Positions 30,236-44,000 of a DNA stretch of 64,000 nt are shown piece by piece. The stretch lies in contig NC_133227.1 in NCBI RefSeq assembly GCF_040436345.1, positions 22,690,671 to 22,754,670 of the forward strand. Reading direction: 5' to 3'. The translations under genes and the position numbers were made by a program. Source of the DNA: Pagrus major (taxonomy: Eukaryota; Chordata; Actinopteri; Spariformes; Sparidae). A model generated the notes under the pieces. It worked only from the letters and a program-made list of their open reading frames with translations, ran no database searches and had not been told where the DNA came from. Positions within the stretch are counted from its first letter, which is position 1. Every line of letters starts with the position of its first letter.

Positions 30236-33224
30236 TAAATCATCACAAAGTTTGTGGCATACTGAAAAACCTGCATTTTTTTTTCTTCCACTTGCAGCTA
30301 ACTTTTACTGGTTTCAAGTTTCTCATCTCTATAGTATCATTTCTTGCCGTCTGCCTCCACCTGGAAAGAAATCTTGAAACTAGAGCTTGTGTCTCTAGAA
30401 GGGACGTCCCCATAAACCAAATAAATCAACTTGAAACCAGCGAAACTGTCGCTGTAAGTGACCGTCAGTTGAATCCTCTGTGCTTTATATTGTAAACCAC
30501 TTTCAACATAGCACCTGTGTCACAGGCTTCCTTCACTTCTGGCCTTGGTGTTTATTTATGGACACTGAGCATGATGAGCTACGCCGCTGGAAAATCATTA
30601 CATACGTCATAAAATCAACAATCAATCATATTAGAGGGTATCTGCATGTCCTGTAAAGTCTTAAAAACACTGCATTCAGATCTTAAAGTACTTTCTCTGG
30701 CCTGCTACATGTGTTTATGGGCGGTTAGGTACAGAATTGTATTGCTGTCACCAGAAAAAGAAAAACAGATCATCAATGTTGTTATTTCAAGATATTTTCA
30801 CGTTTTTATGACATACAAACTTATCACAGGACAAGAAACTTTTGTTATAAAAATATAATATTTATATTGTTATAACGTGAAAAAAACCTTCATATAACAA
30901 TTTTCATTATTTAACCGATCGTTTTTTCTTATTCTGGTGTGGCAGCAGTAGCTTCTTCAGCTGGGAAACATCACTCACCTATAAGCTAAACATGGGATTG
31001 TTACGACCTGCTGGAGGCTTTTTAATCTTTTTACGTGAAGCTTCAGTCGCACCATCAGACCTTTAACAAACATTATAACTACTCCTAGCTACAGTCTTGA
31101 AATCAATTTAAGCAAAAACTTATGACCTTTGATAAACGTTCTTTTTTAATTGGCCAATCTATCCATCAATCTTCTGCTGCTAATCAGGGTCGAGGACAAT
31201 TTAACAAACTCATTTTAATGCTACAAAATGATTGTTAGAAATGGGAAGTGATGACAAAAATGTGAGATGAATGTCAATGAATTCATGTACTTAATAGTAA
31301 ATAATAAAATAATTGTAGCCATACTGTCCCTACAGCTTTTCCGTCAAGTGTTTGACTGGTATGACCATGAAGAGGGCAAGCTAAACCTTCCAACACCACT
31401 GATAGGGGTATTTTTAACATGTGTTGGATAAAGTGGGAAATTAATATACTGACAACTCACCCATTTTTTATTTTGATGTAGAAAAACCTTTTTCCTCACC
31501 GTCTTCACCTGATGCAACTGCAAACAAATCCATCAAGTCATTAACAACAAATGAAATGTGAAGGAAAACACTCTTAGTTTTGGTGCGATGTGAAGAAAAG
31601 ATCACTACCAGAGCCGATTTACAGCAATCTTTACAGGTGATGGGAGTCAAATAACGTGTTAGGATGACATTATTACTGTGTGCTCTGTATTTCTGGATGT
31701 TCAACCTTCCTCTGTGAATGTATTGCTACATGTTTACATTCATTCTGACGGTCTGGCTTGTGACTGTTGATTTATTTTCTACTCAAGTTGAGTTATTTTC
31801 TGTTTGTGTGCGTTAGCTTTGTATCACTTAATGTAAATCTATAAACATACATTGACATTTTTGTGTCTCCTACGCTTTTTTCTTTCTCGTGGCTGAATCT
31901 AAAAGGCTTCGTTCCGTCTCTGGCTTTAGCTGTGAAACGTGAAAAATAAAGTTTACCACAGCATCTTCACATTTTGTTGTTGTTGTTTCATTATCAGCTG
32001 ATTTATTCTTATTCTTATTTATTCCGTTAATGCTAAGCTAACGTACAGGACAGTAAAATGTGAACATCGACCGAGAAAGCAACGGTTTTGTTGGCATTCA
32101 GCTACCACATATCTCCCGGCTATAGCTACGTGGCTTTATTGGTTAGGATTTCACGTAAGAAGTGACAAAAGCTAAACTAACGTTAGCTAGCGTCTGTTCC
32201 GTTAGCGTCGATAACCCATCTACGTTTTCTCTGCAGCTAAATGGTGGGCCAAGAAATGAAATAAAGAATGAGGCGGGTACAAAGCTTATTTCGTAACTTC
32301 TTTTTCTTATATATTTATATAGCAGTTGTTTTATGGTCAATGGTTGAGATCTAACAGGTCATAATTACACTGGAATGAGACATTGCTTGTTGGGCAACTG
32401 TAAAAAGGCATTAGTAGGGACACTTGGCTCTCACAGGTGCCAAACCATTCCTTAAAAATATCTCCAAAGAAATACACTCTAAGGCATTGGCAGATAACAC
32501 ACGGACGATATAAAGCTTGAAGACAGAGCGAAACAAGAACACATACTGCAAGTGCAAGCATCATGACAGGAGTCCGTCGTTTCAAGCGTCTCGCGTCCTA
32601 TCCAAGTCTTTTGTTTGAGTCGAGATGAAGAGGGAATCCCCCTCGTCATCGTTTGTGCGTCACAGAACTGTATATAAATAATAACTACAGAGCACAGCAT
32701 ACACACGGGAACAAACTTAGTGCTATCTCTGCATTCAGACCTCCATTGACCACGAGGGCAAGACTGACTTTCTGTTTTGCCCCGTGTTAGATGGAGGACA
32801 TTAGCTTCAAGAGTGTCAAACCTGCAGTCCAACCCGTCTCCTTCTACGAGACAGCTTTAGTGTCAGCTTCAGTGAATCCTTGTCGAATGAAATCCTTCTT
32901 TTTTGGCATGAAATGGTAGAATCTAGAGCAAGTTTCTTCTTGATACTGGCAGCTTAAATCCCAAAACTATCTGAATCTTCTTATAAACAAAATTTAACTC
33001 CTTTCGACGGCATCGCACTTCAACAGTCTCGACCAGCTGCACTGACGGTTTTCTCGCATGTCGTGTGAACTCATCGTGAGGCTACACCAGGCAGCCAATC
33101 ATCTGGCACTTTGACATTTTCGTAGACGATCTGATCGTGAAGCACTCAGCCATTGAAGCACCATCCAGGAGTCGAGAGGAGAGTAAATGGAAGCAAACGA
33201 CGTCTGTGTCCAGTGAAATCCCAA

Positions 33225-33230
33225 TTTATT
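33225..33230 (-). terminator. Candidate nsd1 polyadenylation signal AATAAA
   Basis: AATAAA on the minus strand 718 nt past the nsd1 stop. Other AT-rich candidates exist nearer the stop (33770-33800). The choice is inferred from position. Confidence 0.4.
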
Positions 33231-33947
33231 GAACTGATTCAATCCAAAAATGTAACTTAAACTGGTATATTCACGGATAAATTAATGTTTTTTTGTGGTA
33301 CTTGTGTACACGAGCCGCCACGAAACTTCAAAGATGCAAGCGTGGCCACCGTTTGACTGATACGTGACCAAAGCAAACCCCATTCTTCGTGGTGTTCGTC
33401 CGACCTCGACAGGAAGCTTGACGGGAACATACAACGACCGTCTCCAACTACTGACATACACGACACTTTAAATACGACTGAAAACAAACCAGAAGGTGAA
33501 ATCGGTCAAAATGTGCGAAAACAAGTATATCGGAGTGAAATATGTTTTATACAAAACCCAAAGTTCTATGTAGCAGTTTTCTTTGCTTTTGATTTCATGT
33601 GTCTTGATCTCATATCAAGGTGCAGTCAGCACCAGCGTGTGCAAAGTCACTGTTTTTCTCCAGCAAGTTTGTACTGAAGTCCGGGAAAACGGAGCGATGG
33701 CGAGGACAAAACTAAATAAATACTAAATAAATAATATCTGTCTATGTATATATGACTCTATACAGTAGTAATATTTATTTATTAATTTATGAAGTTCATT
33801 TATTTATGTGTCGATTTAGTTTTGTCCTAAAAGTTCCTCCGTGAATCCAACATGGATTCAAACAGTGACAGACTGGGCTACTTGTGTAACGTGATTGGTT
33901 AATTGTCACCTGCCTCCTCTCTATAGTAATTTATAATCCACTGTGTT

Positions 33948-35056
33948 TTACTCCTCTTCTTCCTCTTCCTCCTCCTCTTCTTCTTCTTCCTCCTCTTCTT
34001 CTTCCTCCTCCTCCTCCTCCTCTTCTTCTTCAAGGTAGTCCACTCCCTCCTCCTCCTCCTCCTCCTCCTCCTCCTCCACTGCCTCTCCGTCCTCATCATG
34101 ACCATCTGATTTCTGATCCTCTTCCACTGACTCCTCCTCCACTTCCTCCAGCAGCTCCTCCTCTTCATCCCTCTCCTCCTCGTACGAGGAGATGGGCGAG
34201 TATTGTGGGAGGTCAAACACGTGCGGGCTGCTGGGAGCGTCGGAGCTGCTGGGCGGAGGCGAGGCAGCAGGCGCCGCGACAGGAATAGTGATGGGTACTG
34301 GGATGGAAAAAGCAGGAAGTGACTCGGAAGCACACATGCCAGCGCCGGCGCTGATGTCCTGGACCCTCCTGGTGGACTTGTTCACACTGGTGGTAGTGTT
34401 AGAGGCAACAGAGGGGATGACGGCCATCCCCAAACCTGAGGTCAGTGATCTGGATTGGGGTGTGTATTCCCGGATCTCCCCTGGTTCCAGCGGATCAGGC
34501 CCACAAGGGTCGTGTTCACTGCAGCACAGCTTGCCGTCCAGCTTGGAGATGAAGAGCAGGCCGTCGCGGTGCTGGTTGCAGTAGGAGCTGGGGCACATCT
34601 CACAGAAGGACGCCGCATCCTTACCACATATATCACACTGGTGCCACGGACATTCCCAGCGACCTACGATGGATATACAAACAAGAATGTCAGAGAAAAA
34701 AACAAAAGCAAGTGTGACAGACCTTCTGGAGGAATAAACACCCAGAGTCACATCAGATTCTGCTCTGATCTGAAACTGTTTACCAACAGAAAACTTTTTG
34801 GCAGGTGTTTCCTGACATAAGAAAAGGTTACTGTGTCGATGCAAAGCCACCGACCTGCTGGCCTCTTGGTGAGGTTGAGACAGTCGGCGTGGTAAACTTT
34901 GGGACAGCCAGGCCTCTTACAGGAAACCATCTGTCCTCCGTCTCCGCAGCTGAAACACTCGTCCTCTCGTTCTTTGGTCACCACGACCTTCTTCTTCCTC
35001 TTGCCGTGGCCCCTCCTCTTCAGCTTACGACCTTTGTCCTCAGATGGAGGGTTGTT
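33948..35056 (-). CDS. nsd1: nsd1 last two exons: C-terminal zinc finger and acidic tail
   Basis: Exons 35056-34855 and 34663-33948 encode the PHD/C5HCH module ([37 protein letters not shown]). A Pro/Ser linker and then an extremely acidic tail of about 80 residues follow, ending in 27 uninterrupted Glu codons just before the TAA (33948-33950). The Glu codons alternate irregularly between GAG and GAA (14 and 13). Human NSD1 instead continues with a long Pro/Ser-rich C-terminus and no such tail, so this end is a lineage-specific change. Confidence 0.93.
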
Positions 35057-38000
35057 CTGGTTTGGAGAGGAGGAAAGTGATTTAGTGAAGACCTGTTCTG
35101 ATCTAACTCGTACCTCAGATGTTTAACGATACATGTGTCACTCCCCTCACCTTTGGCCTGACACCGAGGAAGCCGCTGCAGTTTGGTGCTCCACATTTAC
35201 AGACCGTTTTCCCGTTCCCCAAACACTCCAGGTTGTAGTTGAAGGTGAGCTCTGTGCCTGAACACACACATGCACACACACAACTGAAAGGAGGCAGCAA
35301 CACTGGAACACACACACACTTTTCTTTGAAGTAATCAGCCTCGGTTTTTGCAAAGCAGCGTACCTGCAGCGACGTCAACCAGAGCGAACAGTCCCACCCG
35401 GGTGTCTCCGCTCACCGTCCACTTCTGCGTCTCACAGTTCGGCTGACAGCAGTGGTTCATGAAGCGAGCCTCGTTCCCCTTCGGCCCGGCATCGATGATT
35501 CGATCCTAACACACAAACTCGCTCCAATAAGAAATTCTGGTGGTTCAACCTGTGGACACTTGAGTCTGATGCCCGTTTGATAATTTCATGCCCAGTGTGG
35601 CATGAAAGCGGCTGAGGGGAGTTTTATTCAAATGAGCCAGGAGATGAAATTGTTGGAGGTATTTTGGTGGATGACTCAAAATCAAGTCTGGTTCTGGAGA
35701 AAAGTCACTCAGCTGGCTAATAGGTGATTCTTTTCTCAAGTACTTTGTGGGCATTTTTGTGGTTTTATTTCCAAGCAGTAGAGAGACGACAGGAAACGAG
35801 GGACGTAACAAAACTCCAGAGGAGACTCATACTGGCGGCCTTGAAATTCATGGTCGGTACCTTAACCTTTAAGCCAGTGGCAGTGGTCTCAGACTTTTTC
35901 TGGCATTTCCTCCTTTGGATCTCATCGTATCATATTGTATCGTATCATAAATCTATCATAAATATTCTATCGTATCGTATCCTATCGTATGTTACCATAT
36001 TTCTATCGTATCATATCGTATTGTATCGTATCATATCATATCATATCGTATCGTATCCTATCGTATCCTATCGTATCATATCGTATCATATCGTATCATA
36101 TATCGTATTGTATCATATTATATTGTATCGTATCGTATTTCTATCGTATCATTTCGTTTGAGTGCACGCATGTAACATATGGAAACCCAAAAACATAATG
36201 ACTCAAGCCACGACAGAGGTTTCCACAGGTCCGTTTCTGATCAGGACCAAAACTCCATTATTACCCACTAAAGCATATTCAGATTATATTACATATTTTT
36301 TTATGGCTCTAAAGAAACTGAATTCGTTTTTGAAGTTATTTTTGCTGTCCAGATAATTAATTAATTGATTGAATGGGTAAAACATGATCATCAACTTCTG
36401 TGAATCTTGTTTTGAAAGTACATTTATTTCCAGAGAAGAATGAATAATGCATGTATTTTTTTGTATCCTCAATGCCATAATATTGTAATACCAATATGAG
36501 TTTTTAGTATCAGTACAAACTGCAGTATGGACCTGGGACACAGTTGCTCTTGGAAACACACACACAAACACGCTCTGAGCTGTACCTTGTCCAGAGTCAG
36601 CATGTAGAAGTTACAGATGTCGTTCTCCTGGGCGTGTCTGATCCTCGACCTGCACTCCTCTTCATCGATCACCTCCCCAACGTACTCACTCACAAACTGA
36701 CCCTGAGAGAAAAACATTAATTATTTAGCCTGATCACTGAACACCAAACCACACAGCAGTCAGTAACACTGTCAAAGCAGCGTCGTTACCTTCTTGATGT
36801 CGTGGACACAGCGGAGCCCCCAGCCTCGAGACAGCGTCCTGAAGATCTCCACCTGGCTGTACTGACGCTTGGTGAACGCCTGGTTGAGGCACCGCTCACC
36901 CGCCGGGCAAACCTGCAGGTTCAGAGGATCACAGTCAAGTTGTAGGTGACAACAGCAAATCTATTATCAATCTACAAAAACATTTTGTGAGTGTAATGGA
37001 GGCATTTCTGTACCTGCGGGTGACATTCGTACAGCAGCATGCGGTTGATGCACTCCGAGTCCATCCCACACGGGCTCTCATCTGTCGCCTTACAGTTACA
37101 GCGCGGGATCTCTGATAGGTCGGCCGTAAAGATCTGAACCTTTCCTATTGGTCGATTCACCTGGATGAGTCAGAAAGGTGGAATGAAACATGAACTCTCC
37201 TCCACAATGTTTAGTGTTGATTTGGCTGATTGTTTGATGATGAAGATAGAGCGGAGTGTCGTCAGTGTGGCGGTGGTAGGAAGATGGAGCCTTGTGGGAC
37301 AGCTCAAGGCAGTGCCACTGACACCAAACGTAAATACAATTCTAAAGATACAATTTCGTAACTAAAACAACACTGTCCGAATCAAACAAAGCCACGACTC
37401 TTCTCCCCCACCTTTATATGTTTGTATGGAGGAGGCTTCCTGTCGTTCTTCCTGTCCTCTTGAAGCTGCCGAAGCTCCTTCTCTGCCTGCAGTTCACGAA
37501 ATCGAACAGCCGCCTCCTCCAAAGCTGAAGACGGAGATCAACAGTGGCAAAACTCAGCAATGGCAAGTCATCAAAGCAGTTAGAAACTGAAGACACAGCC
37601 AACAAAAAAACTCCAATTGACAGCTGTCACTTTGAGGATCTGTTGAAGAAACAGCTGTCACATTTTCCTTAGCTGCTTTGTACAAAGCTTCGGTGTCATG
37701 ATTGTCAACTTAGGACTTTCAACTTTGCCTGCCAGTGTTTTTGTTTCAAACAACTCGAGTTTTATCAAATATCATTTCTTGAAACAGTTCAAACCTTACA
37801 TTGTCTGTTGTCATATTTTACGACAGAATCACCAGAAAAAAATGAAACGAATTAAAGTAAAAACCCACAAACAAAATCCTGATTTTGAATACAGTGATTC
37901 AGGGAGTCTTTTTTTAAATGAAATAAACCCCTTAATGACTGTTACTAAACTCAAGTGGTGATTTCTTCAACATCTCCCTTTGTAGCAGGACGTTCTTTAA

Positions 38001-41000
38001 GCTGCAGTGAGGTTGTTTTCTCTGAAAGGCCAATAAATATGGATTGAAGCAGCATATTGCAAAAAACACATTATGGAAATTATTACATCTATCTTTTCTT
38101 TCAGTAGATGTTGACTTTTGGATTTTCTAGCCCTCTAGAGTTATTGGAAATGTTTAGATTACATGAGTCAGAGACAATCCTACAGAGCCGCCATTGGAAT
38201 ATAATTCTACAAATACTGTAATACGAGTAATATAAATACAGCATAAGATTTATCTGCAACTGTGCAGAAATAGGGTGTTTGAACAGAATGAATAGACATT
38301 TTGCTGGATACCTTTCTTGTAGGTGGCATCAACACCTTTCCCCATCTTTTCTTTGCTGTTGGCGTCCACGTCCATGTAAGGGAAGACTCTGGCCTGGTAG
38401 GTCCACAGGTAGTCGTTGGAGCCAAAGAAGTGAACAGGGAACTCCCCGACATCGTGCCTCATCCGCTGGATGTTCTCTGGGATCGTTTTGGGATGGCTGA
38501 CCTCTGCAGGCCACCACCTTTACAGAGCAGGAGAGGAGCAAAACAGCAAAGGTAAACTGTAAACACAGTGTCTGGGGAGGGATCAGATATCTTGTGTCTG
38601 TGTTGGAGGTTTGGAAAAGTTTGTAAAGTTAATGGAAGAGACTAATTATCTGTTTAGTCCATATAAAACATCTATAGCATATATCATATTGTTCTCATGA
38701 TATGATGGCCACTGACCTGTAGCGCCCAACCTTCACCCACAGGATGTCCTTGAAGCGAGGTTTCTTCCCAGCCTTGCAGTCGTTGCAGTACCAGCTGCCT
38801 TTTGGCATTTCGATGTTAAGACACTCGCGGTGGAACGCAGCAGGACAGGATTCGCAGCACAGCAGGCTGCCCCCTGGAGCACAGGAGGAGGAACAGCATG
38901 TTAGTGACTGCATGTGAAGGATGGCTGCCTCGTGGATGCCTTAAGCCTCTTTTAGCTCATTTCTTTTCTTTTAGAGAACTAAAAGTTTGATACCACTCTC
39001 ATGACTGTATCTTAAATATGAAGCTAAAGCTAGCAGCTGTTTAGCTTAGCTTAGCAAAAAACAGTGGAAAAAGGGGGAAACGACTAGCTCGGCTCTGTCC
39101 AATGGTAACGAGATCCTCCAACCAGCATCTCTCAGGGCTCTCAGGGTTATTCCAGATGTCCCTAAAGTCGTACCTTCAGTGCAGACGAAGCACCAGCTGA
39201 CATTGACGTGTTCGTGGTTCTTGACGCCGCGGCGTGGAGTGAAGTGGTTGGGACAGATGATGCTGTTGTTGGAGAGAACAACACATCCTGCTGCCATGCA
39301 CAGGTCCGTAGCGTGATAGGCAACCGGGCAGCGCACACATCGTACCAGACGACCTGCAGTCAACACAAAACAACAGCTGCACAGTTAGAACGAGGGTGGT
39401 GCACAGAAGTAATCACAGTAAATGATCCGAGTGTCCTCTGGTTTTACCTTTAGAGATGTTGGAGCCGTTGGGGTTGGCGATGAAGCAGGTGAGACAGACG
39501 TGGATGGAGCAGCGGAAGCCTCGGTTCACAGGCGCCGTCGGGGCGAAGTTGGCGATACACTCGCCGTGGTAAAACTTCCCACATACAGGAATCATACAGC
39601 GCCGCACGTCCTCACTGCGCTTTTTACATACGAAGCAGGTGTGGATGCCTAAGAGACAAGGTACAAATCATCACCTGTTGTACCTGTATTTCTGTTTAGA
39701 TCAAGAGTAATAAATTCAATAATAATAAATAAGATGAAGTTCAACAGCATCATAAATATAACATGTTTTTGGTTGTAAAAAGTGTTGGAATGAAAAAAGA
39801 AAATGTTAAACAGAACTTTGGACTTTTGGGCCACAATTAGCATCGATCAACTTTATGTATTTATTTATTAAATTCAGTTGAATTATCTTCACACTGCAGA
39901 TTAACAGACGTACCTGATTTGCACTCAGGACAGACAAACTTTCCTTTAGGCGCCTCGGCCAGAGAGATGCAGGGCAGGTGAAAAGCTCCACAGCACTGAC
40001 CCTCACAGAGCAGCAGCTCCCCCGTCTTCTCACACACCTGGAACAAGCAAACACAACCTGCTTTAAAAGACATGATATGATGATGACATGATTCATAATA
40101 ATAAAACAAGCGAAGTAAGAATTATGAGAAACACAAGGAAAACAAAATACAATGGAAGAATGACCAATTCAGGAGAAAGCCATTCTGGAAAATGTGTTTT
40201 AATATTTCTAATATTGCATAAACAAATAACAGTCTGGCTTTTTCCAACGTTCCCATGAGGAGTTAAATCATTAACAAACCCACAGTGTCACAAGATAAAC
40301 TTCCTGCTAGATCACTGCTAAAGTTATCTTGAAAGCTCAGAAAGCTTCTGAAAGTAAAAAACCTTTCTCTGACTGTAAACTGGACCTTCCAGTGAAGCTC
40401 ACCTGACATATGTTCTCCTTCATGGAGGCAGGGCCTCCTCGGTCCCCGATGATCTTCCTCGAAGGTAAAAGTAGGTCATCACACAGCGACAAGTCGTCTT
40501 TCATGGAGGAGAAGCTTTGATCCAGGCTGGACTGGTCGCCCTGAAGAGACAGAGGAAGAAGTCATGATGAATTAAGTAAACAGACCTGTGCCTGTACTTA
40601 TCAAGCGTCCCCAGTGTAACCTAAAACACTCCCTCAGAGAAGACTGAGAGCAATGAAAGAGCCTTCTGTAGTTTTCTGACAACTGCTGCTTCAGATATTA
40701 AACAAACAAAATCAATTTCTCTGTTTGAGTAACTTTTTGGAAAGGAAAACATGTTCAGATTTATTTGCTTCCAGCTTCTTAAATGTGAATATTTTCTGTA
40801 GCCTTTACTCCTCTGAGACAGTAAATTGAATATTTTTGCGGTGTGGACAAAACAATTAGTTTTTATGGATGTCATCTTGGGCTTTGGGAAACACTGATCA
40901 AACACTAATTTCATCATTTCGGACAATTTACTGACCAAACAACTAATTATTCAATCAAGAATAGAATCGACAATGAAAATAATGTTTAAAGCTGCGCTGG

Positions 41001-44000
41001 AGAGATACTTGTGGCTTTAACCATAAATATGTAGAATTTAAAATATTAGATAATATGATTCAGCTGTGTGACTATCCACAGTATGTCTTCAATATAACTC
41101 CACAATTGGTGATTTCATACAAGCTTGTTTATTTGCAGCTTTCCATGTTGACTTTCCATATCAGATTGATTATTGATGAAAAAACTATTGGTTGTAAAGG
41201 AATCATCGCTGTTTCAAATCAGCATTGTCCCTGACACTGTTTGTGTCATAAAAATCATCTTTTAATAAGCTCATTAGTCATCAACATGTCTTTTCTTGTA
41301 CACTTTATCTTTGTTTGAACGCCATCTTCTGGTGACTCCTGACAGGTTTGGACACAAATATTAGCTGATGGAGGACTAATTTCCAAAGTTTTGGCCAGTT
41401 AGAGACCGATTTCCTCTTCCGATAGGGCTGATAAATATGGGTCTATACAGAATGAACAGAAAAAGCAAAGATGGCTGACCTCTGAATCTGCTGCGTCCTT
41501 TTTGACCTCTTCAGATTTATTGTTCTCGGCTTCAGGAGCATCTTTGTCTGCTGATGGTGTCTCCACCTGCTCGGGTTCGGGTGGGGCCGGCGTAGGAGTG
41601 GAGGCTGCAGGAGAGCTGGGAGGAGGATCTGTCTGGACGGGGGGCGCTGGGGCAGCGGTGGAAATCTCTGTTGTTGTCGGTGTGGAGCTGGATGCTGTGA
41701 GCTGCTTACTCTTTGATTTTAAAGGCGGTGCAGCAGAATCTGTGAATGAGAAAGACGTTGGAATAAAACCCCAGGCAAAAAAGTGAAGTCTCAGCACTGC
41801 ATGAAAGTCTAAATTATTTAATTCTCTTCGATTCTGGGTCATTTTAACTTATATTTTTTCACAATCATTTTTCTGACTGGAAATCCAACTGAATTTTTCT
41901 TTAATTTTCTAAAGTCAGGACGCAGGACTTTAGTTTTACATGTCTCAAAGAAATAAAAGTGCAGCACACGATCATGATGAATTACTCAACAGTATAATAA
42001 ACGCTGCTGTAAGATGATTCACCAACCTGATTGAGGAGCAGGATTTGAATTGTTCTTCAGTGTTTTGACCTGTGGAAAGAAAAACATAATCAAAAACTGT
42101 TCATGTCAAAGTGACAGCATTAAAACATCCTTCTGACATGAGACAATCCATTACATTGGAGACAATAACCTTCTTTTTTCTCATTTTCACTGCTCCTGAC
42201 AAACATCGGTTCCTTAACTTTACCTCCTTTTCACTGAGGTTCAGTGGTGGCGACTTGTCTGTACAACAAGCCATCCTGTCCTGCAGCTTGCATGTTATTG
42301 AACGTTGTTGCAGACTTGAAGTACGTTATGTTTTGTTTTGCTCGTTAGTTAAATGCAAACCTCTCTTCCCTAAAGGATGATTCAATCACAGAACATCATG
42401 TCGTACCTTCTTCTTGAGACCGGTTGAAGCCTCTGCCTCCAGACAGTACTCCAAGATCTTCTGAGTGGGTTTCCGCTTCCTCTTCCTCCCCAGCACAGGA
42501 GCGTTTCCTGTGAATCAAACGTCACATAAAATAACTCAAAATGTTAAATAAGTTTTATGCGGCTTGCTTGAATCAACATAAAAGGAAAAGATGAGTGTGA
42601 AAGCTCATTTTTGATTGGGCAATAGGCTGATAATCAGGCATTTTGTTTATCTTCATTCGATTTGCCTGTTATTGAATTCATTTTAGTAAATTTCTTGATG
42701 GAAATTTTTTTTTTTAACTCTTCCCAGGAGAGTATAGACTGTTATGTCCACATAAAGATGTATTGTTCTGGTGTCCACATAGTTTTGGACATTTACTCTA
42801 CTGACGCTTATCAAGAAGACCTACATTTTTTATCTGTGAATGCTGTTAAGCTGCAAAGAAAGATACGCAAACACGTCCTTACCGGTGTCTTTGACGAGGC
42901 CTTCTGACAGTGAAGGATCAGCTTCGGGGGGAGGCGTTAGCGTGTCGATGGAAAGCACAGGTGCATCTTGGGGGGATGTGTTTTCAGTGCTGGGAATTTG
43001 TAGTTCAGAGGGCGTCGTTGCAGCGATTTCCTCAGGAGGCGGTGTCTGTATTTCAGGAAGCAAGTTCAAGGACGGGTGGTCATGCGCGTCCTTGTCTGAT
43101 CCCGGGGGTTCAGACACGAGGGTAACGGGCTGAGTGACCTGAGAAAACAAATGACGTCAGTTCATTGCCAATCCCAAAATACAAGGTTTTAAAAAAGTGA
43201 CACTGAATGCTTAATGCCATAGTATCATGCAAAAAGTTGGAACAGATCTTACATTGTATCATTTTTACCTTTCCAATCAACTGGAGAGGCTTTTTGTTTT
43301 TCTTCCTCGTGGAGAAAATCTGATCGTACTCTTCAGTCCATTCAATCAGCCTCTTGCTTGGTTTTCTTATTCGCTTATGTGCTGAAAAACATGTGTAAGA
43401 AAATACTATCTTTTTAAAATTTCTGTTGTTTATAGCTGTTGCACACAATTTCTAATGTCTTACCACACAGGTTTAACTCACTAGTCTGAACTGAACAGCC
43501 CTTTGTCAATTAACATTTATCTTCGAGTACATTGCACTGATGACATGGCTACTTACCACAGGCGAACGAGTAATGCTCAAACTGTTTGATTTTCAGATTT
43601 ATTACTGGCTGTGATGTAGTCTATGTTCATTACCAACATTCATGGTGATTAAACCAGTCAGTGCTTCGACCCTGCTTCCCTTTTTTGCGCTAGGTTTTAC
43701 CACATAACAATCTGCTGTTAATCTGTATACAACCACGGTGCTATTGTTGTTACAATAACCTCGGAAATATGAGTCAGAGCTGGGAATGACTTTATACCCG
43801 AGTTGACTGCATTCCAGTAGCCACTGTTAGCAATACCAGTTGATACCAGTAAAATGCACATAGAAACACCGAAGCAACATGTCCACAGTTGAACAGTACT
43901 GTGTGTAAGACTAATGTAATAACACAAAAGCTGCTGTCACAGCTGTTGATCAGCTAACAGCTGTCTTTGGGGGTCGGAGCTGTTGAGGTGCATCCCACTA

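Noticed and set aside
33899-34333. Arg/Lys-rich 144-codon minus-strand ORF
   Set aside because: A frame-shifted shadow of the GAG/GAA tract that encodes the acidic nsd1 tail.
35922-36156. CRISPR-like array
   Set aside because: The repeats are five-base units without spacers in a vertebrate intron.
35724-36198. ORFs of repeated Ser-Tyr-His-Ile-Val
   Set aside because: They read through the pentanucleotide satellite inside an intron. No start context or homology.
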